Assembly: GCA_900752535.1 (NCBI GenBank)
Contig: CAADVV010000250.1
Span: forward strand, 1-5,800
Direction of reading: 5' to 3'
DNA length: 5,800 bases
Source of the DNA: Bacteroidales bacterium
GTDB lineage: Bacteria; Bacteroidota; Bacteroidia; Bacteroidales; Muribaculaceae
Shown here one piece after another: positions 1 through 5,248 of this stretch. Each line of letters begins with the position of its first letter. The stretch's first letter is position 1. The notes beneath the pieces were generated by a model. That model worked only from the letters and a program-made list of their open reading frames with translations, did not search any database and had not been told where the DNA came from. A program made the translations under genes and the position numbers.

Positions 1-58
1 AATAATTCTCAAAAATCAGCCGCCTGAAATATCCAAACCTCAATGCAACAAAAAGAGA

Positions 59-99
59 GGCTGTGCCGTAAAACTGAATTATGACACAGCCCCTTTTTT
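59..99 (+). terminator. Terminator-like hairpin with U-run upstream of gene 1
   Basis: The arms GGCTGTG (59-65) and CACAGCC (85-91) pair perfectly, with one further C-G pair (67/83) inside after a mismatch. The loop is about 17 nt and a run of six T follows (94-99). The A-rich bases before the left arm can pair partly with the T-run, so the element is roughly symmetric. Hairpins with this GGCTGTG/CACAGCC core are, from memory, common in Bacteroidales intergenic DNA. It probably ends transcription of an unseen upstream plus-strand gene, or acts as an attenuator in the leader of gene 1. Positions 1-58 show no gene, promoter or RNA that I can recognise. Confidence 0.7.
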
Positions 100-129
100 G
101 TCTGAATATGAACCAATCTTATACACCAC

Positions 130-1929
130 ATGCTTAAACTTAAAAATTATCTATGGATCGTCTTCATCACTGCCCTAATGGCGATGACAGTCACAGGCTG
201 TTATAATGATGACGACATTTGGGAATCGGTCAATGACCTGACTGACAGAGTTACAAACATCGAGAAGCGTATTGAAGCCATGAATGACGATATGGTGAAG
301 ATCAAGGCGCTTGTCGAAGCACTGTCTGAGGGGGCGGTTGTTACAGGTTGTGAAGCCACTGACGGAGGCTACATACTGACATTTAGCGACGGAAAATCGG
401 TTATCATCTCAAATGGCCGGGACGGAAAAGACGGCAAGGATGGTAAAGATGGTAAAGACGGTAAGGACGGCGTAGACGGCAAAGATGGCAAAGATGGCCG
501 GGACGGAAAAGACGGAATCACCGTTGGAATCGCAATGGACTCCGATGGCATCTACTATTGGACTATAACAAGAAATTCATCAACAGACTGGCTTCTTGAC
601 TCTGAAGGCAACAAAATTCCTGTCAGCGGGAAAGACGGAGTAAATGGTTCGGACGGCAAGGACGGTAAGGACGGACTAACCCCGCGGCTCGGAGTTGATA
701 ACGGCTACTGGACTGTCGATTATGGCGATGGTAAAGGTCCGGTCTTTCTCAGAGATGAGAATGGGAATAAGATACCTGTGGGCGAAACAACCACGACAGT
801 CGAAGGACTCTTTTCATCGGTCACGCCCGGAGACGACGAAATTGTGTTTATACTTGTCGATGGCTCGACATTCAGTGTGCCCCGCATCGACAATTTCGGA
901 ATTGAAATCGACACTTCAGATCCATATTTTGACCTCGGCGAGACAAGAAAATATCCGCTGAAGCTCAATGGGGTTGTGGACTTCTATATCACCAATGTAA
1001 CCGAAGGTTGGATAGCCGCGCTATCAGGAAGTGAACTCACCGTGACAGCCCCCGATGCCGTCAACGAAAACAACACTGACTGCGACATACGTCTGATTGC
1101 CGTAAACAGGCATCATGACTGCCGTGCATTCAAGGTTTCTGTCAAAGTCAGGCTGATGGGCGACAGGGTCCTGACTTTTGAAGACGCAGACTACATGGGA
1201 AGCGGCAACTATCTCGGCAAAAAAGACTGGTCATCACTGATTGACTCTCCTCAGTATGGCGGACCACTCCTCTACCCGTCAACGGCAGAGAAAGTCTACA
1301 ATTGGTATGACGAGGCAAACACCGGTCTTGCCAGTGATTTTCCAAATAACTATGGCGACGGGAAATTCTGGGGAGGAGGACAGGCCATCTCAAATTATGT
1401 CGACACCAATCTCAGCAATGGCGATTTCAATCATCAGCTCTCCGTTTATTACCGACACTCAAACGGCAAAGGAGGACATGACGGCTCATCCAATTTCTGC
1501 ATTCAGAACGGATATTTCGATACGGACCCCAAAGGTCTTGCACAGAACAGAAATATTCCGAAAATGTATTTCAAGAATGGAGAAGCCTGTCTGATAAAGG
1601 GTATGTGGGTCACCAACACGACATATTTTCTCAATGTGTGGAAAAACGGCAACAGCCTTTCGCCGGCGGCCGGTGCTTCAAGCTATTTCAAGATTGTCGC
1701 ATATGCCTACGGACCCGACGGCAAACTACTCGACTCACACCCGTCACTAACTCTCGCCGAGGGGAAAAACAATATCGCGACATCATGGAAATGGTTCGAC
1801 TTGTCTTCTCTCGGACAAGTGACCGCCATTGCTTTCAATATCGTGAGCAATGTCGGCAATGAATTCGGAATGAGCGTTCCGGCCTATTTCGCCTTCGATG
1901 ACGTCACTGTATACCGCCAAATCAACTAA
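130..1929 (+). CDS. Surface lipoprotein: DUF4988 coiled coil, collagen-like stalk, C-terminal DUF4465 domain
   Basis: The product is a 599-residue protein, probably on the outer face of the outer membrane. Residues 1-23 form a lipoprotein signal peptide with lipobox VTGC (Cys24), followed by YNDDD, an acidic stretch like Bacteroidetes surface-export signals. Residues 30-65 are a coiled coil and about 66-95 a short beta segment, together matching DUF4988. Gly-X-Asp triplets span 96-129. Two related YWT...GNKIPV modules (130-166 and 183-217) flank a second collagen-like tract (167-182). Residues about 224-343 resemble a BACON/Ig-like segment. Residues about 346-597 match DUF4465 by the opening TFEDADY, the GGGQAISNY and VTNTTYFLNVW motifs, KWFDLSSLG, and the closing PAYFAFDDVTV. 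No catalytic motif is visible, so binding is the likely role; the ligand is unknown. As I recall, DUF4465 proteins occur in Bacteroidetes vitamin B12 uptake loci, but no cobalamin riboswitch or btuB is present here. The start is fixed by the signal peptide. Gene 2 follows after 41 bp. Confidence 0.9.
   Translation: MLKLKNYLWIVFITALMAMTVTGCYNDDDIWESVNDLTDRVTNIEKRIEAMNDDMVKIKALVEALSEGAVVTGCEATDGGYILTFSDGKSVIISNGRDGKDGKDGKDGKDGKDGVDGKDGKDGRDGKDGITVGIAMDSDGIYYWTITRNSSTDWLLDSEGNKIPVSGKDGVNGSDGKDGKDGLTPRLGVDNGYWTVDYGDGKGPVFLRDENGNKIPVGETTTTVEGLFSSVTPGDDEIVFILVDGSTFSVPRIDNFGIEIDTSDPYFDLGETRKYPLKLNGVVDFYITNVTEGWIAALSGSELTVTAPDAVNENNTDCDIRLIAVNRHHDCRAFKVSVKVRLMGDRVLTFEDADYMGSGNYLGKKDWSSLIDSPQYGGPLLYPSTAEKVYNWYDEANTGLASDFPNNYGDGKFWGGGQAISNYVDTNLSNGDFNHQLSVYYRHSNGKGGHDGSSNFCIQNGYFDTDPKGLAQNRNIPKMYFKNGEACLIKGMWVTNTTYFLNVWKNGNSLSPAAGASSYFKIVAYAYGPDGKLLDSHPSLTLAEGKNNIATSWKWFDLSSLGQVTAIAFNIVSNVGNEFGMSVPAYFAFDDVTVYRQIN
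217..324 (+). other. Coiled-coil segment of gene 1 (residues 30-65)
   Basis: Hydrophobic residues fall at I30, V34, L37, V41, I44, I48, M51, M55, I58, V62 and L65, an unbroken 4-3 spacing over five heptads. The segment begins six residues after the lipidated Cys24 and ends about 30 residues before the collagen-like tract. A parallel coiled coil directly before a collagen-like tract often serves as its trimerisation domain, so a trimer is the natural inference, although the oligomer number cannot be read from sequence alone. Confidence 0.75.
415..516 (+). repeat. Collagen-like Gly-X-Asp tract 1 in gene 1
   Basis: Residues 96-129 consist of 11 uninterrupted Gly-X-Asp triplets closed by Gly129. 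X is Lys in eight triplets, Arg in two and Val in one, and there is no proline. The DNA alternates synonymous codons (GAC/GAT, GGC/GGT/GGA, AAA/AAG) but keeps a 9-bp rhythm. An identical 20-mer, GGCCGGGACGGAAAAGACGG, occurs at both ends (415-434 and 496-515), 81 bp apart, which equals nine triplets. The tract probably forms a charged triple-helical rod. Confidence 0.9.
517..780 (+). repeat. Duplicated YWT/GNKIPV module pair in gene 1
   Basis: Two diverged copies of a module of about 36 residues lie at residues 130-166 (517-627) and 183-217 (676-780). Each starts (I/L)T after a glycine of a collagen-like tract, continues to a YWT(I/V) core (YYWTIT; GYWTVD), then has an (L/F)L-D-(S/N)-G type turn and ends GNKIPV. 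They are separated by collagen-like tract 2. Each unit is therefore collagen tract plus module, indicating internal duplication of the pair. Similar modules occur in other DUF4988 proteins as far as I recall; their function is unknown. Confidence 0.75.
628..675 (+). repeat. Collagen-like tract 2 in gene 1
   Basis: Residues 167-182 contain five Gly-X-Y triplets (GKD, GVN, GSD, GKD, GKD) closed by Gly182. The tract sits between the two YWT/GNKIPV modules. It is shorter and less regular than tract 1, with Asn and Ser substitutions, and looks like an older copy of the same kind of unit. Confidence 0.85.
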
Positions 1930-1970
1930 TCATATAATTATCACATTATCAACCTAAAAAAACTAACACA

Positions 1971-4900
1971 ATGTACAGATTTACCAAAATCCTGACTATT
2001 GTGCTCGTAGCGCTACTGGCCTCTGTCACAGTGAACGCGAAGACACAATACGGATTCAAATTCTCAAGTAAATTCCTTGCGGGAACCAACCGTCAGGTGA
2101 CACCTGCAGAAATGATCAAGGGCGCCCCCACAGCCGACGGAGCAGTGACAGTCAAGCTCCTCAAGGGCACAGCCGACAAAGACATCGGAACTGACGGGAC
2201 AGAGCCGGTGATGTATCCCGGCAACATATTCGAAATCAAGGCTAATGATCCGAAATATGTCATCACTCAGGTGATTATAGGAGTCAGAACCTACGTCCTG
2301 TTCCGCACCGAGGTAGTGAATTCCGAAATAAGCGCGGGATCGATGTCGGCCGGCAAACATCTCGGCTATGATGTGGCTATATGGACAACAACTGAGGCAA
2401 ATGATGTCAGTGATCTGACAATAAAGCCCGTATGTTCAGGCTCAGAACCTTGTTCAGCACACCGCGGCCTCCACTACATTGTCGTCGAGTATGAAGACAA
2501 ATCAATCGTTTCAGAGCCTACCTGCGAAACACCTGATGTACCGGGTTATGCCTCGACATCTAACAACACATATTATGGCGACAATATCAAATGGAATATC
2601 GTCTGCCACACTCCGGGAGCACAGATCAGATATGAGCTTTATGACTACACAGAAAACCCCAATGGCGTTGAGGTGACAGAAGACTCTCCTCTTTTCGATC
2701 CCGAGAATCCCAGAATATTGCTCGGAAAGTATGATGCTTCGAAGGCCTCCCACATCTGGAGAGTGAATTTCAAGGCTTTTAAAGAGGGCATGACACCCTC
2801 CGCAACTCAGAAAAGCGAGACCTTCAAAATCTCTCAGTCATACGACTCTCTGAAAGATATGCTTGACAAATCCGGCAGTATCGTCCGCTCCAACATGGCG
2901 AGCTACAACGGAGAACTTGTTGTCACAGCCATAGATGCCGCAGAATCACAACAGAACGGAAGTTACGCACGCAACAACCGCATCTATCTTCAGGACTCTG
3001 AAGGCACTCCGATTATTCTCGGTATGATTGACCCGGTAAAAATGGGTTGGAAAGTCGGCACCAAAATCAAGGGTCTCTATGGCTACTTCAAATATGAAAA
3101 GACCTCACCCAATTACAAGCTCGATTTCATGCTTCATTATGTGGGTGAATATGAACCGGTTCCCACTGACTATTACACTCCCGAGATAATCTCACACGAC
3201 AACCCGATTGTCGCCAAAGAAATCTCGTTTGATGACATCGACAAAGACCATGTGCCGTATGAAGGTACCGTCTTACTTGCAAAAGACACCCGTTTCTACT
3301 GGAGCCATGCCAACGACCACTTCTATCACCCGGCTCCCAAAAATGCCGCCCATGAATACAAGCGCATAGGTTACTATCTCCACACACCCGAAGAAGAACG
3401 TGTTCTTCCGACCGACAAGGATCTTGACATCACACTGTTGTTTGACTATCGCACGGACTATGAGGAAAAACACGGTTATAGCTTCTACTATTTCCGCGTA
3501 ATGAGCTATGATGAGCTGCTGCCCAAAATGACCGAAAAAGCCGCCTCGTTCCCTGCTCCGGGCGAAGACGGCACAGCCGTTGTTTCATCCAACCAGACAA
3601 TCTATCTTTATCACCCGACCGAAGGTACACAGATTCGCTATACTCTTGACGGAAGCGAACCAACCGAGGAATCAACCCTCTACGACGGTCCGTTCTCACT
3701 GCCGATGGCCGCTTCGACAACTCTCACATTCAAACCCTTCCATCCTGATTACCGCCTCGGACAGAGCACGGTCGTAAAATACGAACGCGATGAAACCGTC
3801 ATCGCTCCGTTCGATTTCGAGAAAGCAGAGGGCGCAGTCAGCCCTATAACGCTCAATGTCAGCGGACGCAATGCCCGTCTCTCGATTGAAGGCCAAAACA
3901 TTTCTCTCGGTGAAGACGGCTATCTCTCAGTTCCGCAGGGTACAACATTAAAATTCACAAGTCCCTTTGCTGTCAAAGGCCTGAGAGTATACGGATACAA
4001 AGGTGAAAACACCGACGGACTTCTTACAATTAACCCGAGAGGAGAACAGGACCGTTACCGCACATTCACGGCTACAGTCTCGGCAGATATGAAAATCGCA
4101 GCATTCCAGCCGGTCCTCGACGACACAGCCGAACTATCACCCTACTCACTCGAACTTGACAAGACTTCTGTTGAATTTATGCCCGGAGACACTGACAACA
4201 TCTCGGCAACGTTAGATGACGATGACAAAGACATTTATGAACTGAAATTCATAAGTAGCGATGAATCGATTGTCACTGTCGACGGCGAGGGCAAACTGAC
4301 AGCGATGGCCGAAGGAAAAACAACCGTCACGGCAAGTCTCGGCGACAAACCCGCCGTATGCGACGTGACAGTGCTCCACCGCCCTGTGCCCGTCACCGGA
4401 ATCTCATTGGACAAAACATCAGTCGAGATGATGGAAGCCGACGTTGTCACTCTAACCGCCACCTGTCTGCCCGAAAACGCGGACCCCTATGAACTCGTCT
4501 GGGAATCATCAGACGAATCCGTCGCAACAGTCGTCGGTGGTGTTGTCTCAGGCGTAGTCCCCGGCAAAGCTACAATCGCCGTATCTGTCAAAGATAATCC
4601 CGAAATGAAGGCCGTATGGGAGGTAACGGTCCTCCCCCGTCCGGTACCCGTCACGTCCATAACTCTCGACAAGAATTCTATTGAAATGTTCGAGGACGAG
4701 ACAGCCACACTCACCGCCTCCTGTATGCCCGAAAATGCCGACCCCTATGAACTCGTCTGGGAATCATCAGACGAATCCGTCGCTATTGTTGACGATGGCG
4801 TCGTAACCGCTAAATCCGCCGGTTCGGCAAACATCATGGTAAGCATTAAGGATAATCCTGATATGAAAGCGTCCTGTCAGGTAACAGTCAAAAAATCATC

Positions 4901-5048
4901 AGGATTGAATGACATTTTCCGGGATTCGGATAATGTCAACGTATTCAACCTCCAGGGTATCCTGATTGTGAAAAATGCCACAGTCAAAGATATTGAGAAA
5001 CTCAATAAAGGGCTGTATATAATCAACGGAAAGAAAATCAAACTCTAA
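1971..5048 (+). CDS. Secreted multidomain surface protein: chitobiase C-terminal-like domains, OB-like region, three BIG_2 repeats, T9SS-like tail
   Basis: The product is a 1025-residue exported protein. Residues 1-23 form a Sec signal peptide with likely cleavage after VNA (23/24) and no lipobox. Residues 24-181 are an unassigned beta-rich region. Residues about 183-287 resemble a chitobiase/hexosaminidase C-terminal (CHB_HEX_C) fold. Residues about 291-515 look OB-like (LVVTAIDA..., RIYLQDSEG..., VGTKIKGLYGYF). Residues about 522-606 are a clear CHB_HEX_C domain (YTLDGSEPT, STLYDGP). Residues 607-720 are a further unassigned beta region. Three BIG_2 Ig-like domains span about 721-973, and residues 976-1025 resemble a type IX sorting tail. 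No enzyme active site is visible, so adhesion or glycan binding is the best guess. The A-rich leader CCTAAAAAAACTAACACA precedes the start, without a Shine-Dalgarno sequence. The 41-bp gap from gene 1, with no terminator, suggests one transcript. The paired gene may indicate a shared ligand. Chitobiase itself is excluded because no glycosidase domain is present. Confidence 0.9.
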   Translation: MYRFTKILTIVLVALLASVTVNAKTQYGFKFSSKFLAGTNRQVTPAEMIKGAPTADGAVTVKLLKGTADKDIGTDGTEPVMYPGNIFEIKANDPKYVITQVIIGVRTYVLFRTEVVNSEISAGSMSAGKHLGYDVAIWTTTEANDVSDLTIKPVCSGSEPCSAHRGLHYIVVEYEDKSIVSEPTCETPDVPGYASTSNNTYYGDNIKWNIVCHTPGAQIRYELYDYTENPNGVEVTEDSPLFDPENPRILLGKYDASKASHIWRVNFKAFKEGMTPSATQKSETFKISQSYDSLKDMLDKSGSIVRSNMASYNGELVVTAIDAAESQQNGSYARNNRIYLQDSEGTPIILGMIDPVKMGWKVGTKIKGLYGYFKYEKTSPNYKLDFMLHYVGEYEPVPTDYYTPEIISHDNPIVAKEISFDDIDKDHVPYEGTVLLAKDTRFYWSHANDHFYHPAPKNAAHEYKRIGYYLHTPEEERVLPTDKDLDITLLFDYRTDYEEKHGYSFYYFRVMSYDELLPKMTEKAASFPAPGEDGTAVVSSNQTIYLYHPTEGTQIRYTLDGSEPTEESTLYDGPFSLPMAASTTLTFKPFHPDYRLGQSTVVKYERDETVIAPFDFEKAEGAVSPITLNVSGRNARLSIEGQNISLGEDGYLSVPQGTTLKFTSPFAVKGLRVYGYKGENTDGLLTINPRGEQDRYRTFTATVSADMKIAAFQPVLDDTAELSPYSLELDKTSVEFMPGDTDNISATLDDDDKDIYELKFISSDESIVTVDGEGKLTAMAEGKTTVTASLGDKPAVCDVTVLHRPVPVTGISLDKTSVEMMEADVVTLTATCLPENADPYELVWESSDESVATVVGGVVSGVVPGKATIAVSVKDNPEMKAVWEVTVLPRPVPVTSITLDKNSIEMFEDETATLTASCMPENADPYELVWESSDESVAIVDDGVVTAKSAGSANIMVSIKDNPDMKASCQVTVKKSSGLNDIFRDSDNVNVFNLQGILIVKNATVKDIEKLNKGLYIINGKKIKL
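4131..4889 (+). repeat. Three tandem BIG_2 (bacterial Ig-like group 2) repeats in gene 2
   Basis: The copies lie at about 4131-4382, 4383-4640 and 4641-4889 (residues 721-804, 805-890 and 891-973). Each has the BIG_2 pattern: a (S/T/E)LDK(T/N)S opening, SSDES(I/V) in the middle, a G(K/S) turn and a closing (C/W)(D/E/Q)VTV. Copies 2 and 3 share an exact 86-residue (258-bp) period and the PVPVT linker, and are far closer to each other than to copy 1, which has lost the PENADPYELVWE segment. These domains usually act as spacers or adhesive units on bacterial surface proteins. Confidence 0.88.
4482..4525 (+). repeat. 44-bp perfect direct repeat, left copy (right copy 4740-4783)
   Basis: Forty-four bases are identical between 4482-4525 and 4740-4783, 258 bp apart and in the same reading frame. 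They encode the end of the PENADPYELVWESSDESVA stretch. The roughly 20 bases just before also match with only a few differences, while the following bases diverge quickly. Synonymous sites are conserved too, which points to recent duplication or gene conversion rather than protein-level constraint. Confidence 0.9.
4896..5045 (+). other. C-terminal sorting-domain-like tail of gene 2
   Basis: Residues 976-1025 follow the last BIG_2 domain and carry the pattern VNVFNLQGILIV, a short variable stretch, then KGLYIINGKKIKL at the end. The order (N-L-Q-G, then K-G-(L/I)-Y-(I/V)-I-N-G-K-K) matches degenerate type A C-terminal domains recognised by the Bacteroidetes type IX (Por) secretion system. In gut Bacteroidales such tails are common even where a complete type IX system is unproven, so actual sorting through it is an inference. 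Confidence 0.6.
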
Positions 5049-5094
5049 ATAATTTTCTGTCATTGCATAACAAGCGAGAAATCGCGACCGAACG

Positions 5095-5131
5095 GGAGAC
5101 CGTGTCACAATAGACACGGTCTCCTTTTATT
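5095..5131 (+). terminator. Rho-independent terminator after gene 2
   Basis: A perfect 12-bp stem, GGAGACCGTGTC (5095-5106) with GACACGGTCTCC (5113-5124), closes a 6-nt ACAATA loop and is followed by TTTTATT. The stem begins 46 bp after the stop codon of gene 2. There is no T-run on the opposite strand, so it serves plus-strand transcription only and separates genes 1-2 from gene 3. Confidence 0.93.
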
Positions 5132-5147
5132 ATGGCGCAAAGTGCTG

Positions 5148-5187
5148 ATATTTGCGGAGGTCGGGATATTTGCGTAACTTTGCGGAG
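5148..5187 (+). repeat. Short direct repeats overlapping the gene 3 promoter
   Basis: ATATTTGCG occurs at 5148-5156 and 5166-5174, and TTTGCGGAG at 5151-5159 and 5179-5187. The copies cover the -33 element, the spacer and the -7 element. A related CTTGTGGAGG follows at 5190-5199. They could be operator half-sites or just an enriched promoter motif. Confidence 0.5.
5151..5182 (+). promoter_or_regulatory. Bacteroidetes-type promoter for gene 3
   Basis: TTTG at 5151-5154 and TAACTTTG at 5175-5182 match the Bacteroidetes primary sigma factor consensus (-33 TTTG and -7 TAnnTTTG) with a 20-bp spacer. Transcription should begin about 5-8 bases downstream, leaving a leader of roughly 60 nt before the ATG at 5249. 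The promoter lies directly after the terminator of the preceding unit. Confidence 0.8.
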
Positions 5188-5248
5188 ACTTGTGGAGGTT
5201 ATATCCTTTATCATCTACCTGTCAAGAGTTTAAATTCACTTTCAACAT

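Noticed and set aside
1..129. Cobalamin riboswitch before gene 1, suggested by the DUF4465 link with vitamin B12 loci
   Set aside because: No recognisable B12-box or riboswitch core is visible and the space is too short; only a simple terminator-like hairpin is present.
2..178. Open frame through the left edge (codons from position 2 to the TAA at 176-178) that could be the end of an upstream gene
   Set aside because: It runs straight through the terminator hairpin and T-run and into the gene 1 signal peptide, and its translation has no recognisable protein character.
369..551. Minus-strand open frame rich in Ser-Leu-Pro repeats
   Set aside because: It is the reverse complement of the Gly-Lys-Asp tract; its low complexity comes entirely from gene 1 coding repeats.
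415..675. CRISPR array or minisatellite reading of the repeated GGxAAAGAC DNA
   Set aside because: The repeats are in frame, 9 bp long, contiguous and synonymously varied, and encode a collagen-like tract; there are no unique spacers.
1930..1970. Internal promoter between genes 1 and 2
   Set aside because: The 41-bp gap is A+T-rich but contains no TTTG and no TAnnTTTG box; co-transcription is more likely.
4235..4714. Two minus-strand open frames opposite the BIG_2 repeats, similar to each other
   Set aside because: Their similarity simply mirrors the repeated plus-strand domains; they have no leader or promoter and overlap a clearly real gene.
4899..5117. Minus-strand open frame over the end of gene 2
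   Set aside because: It starts inside the terminator stem and covers the antisense of the sorting-like tail; there is no promoter or recognisable domain.
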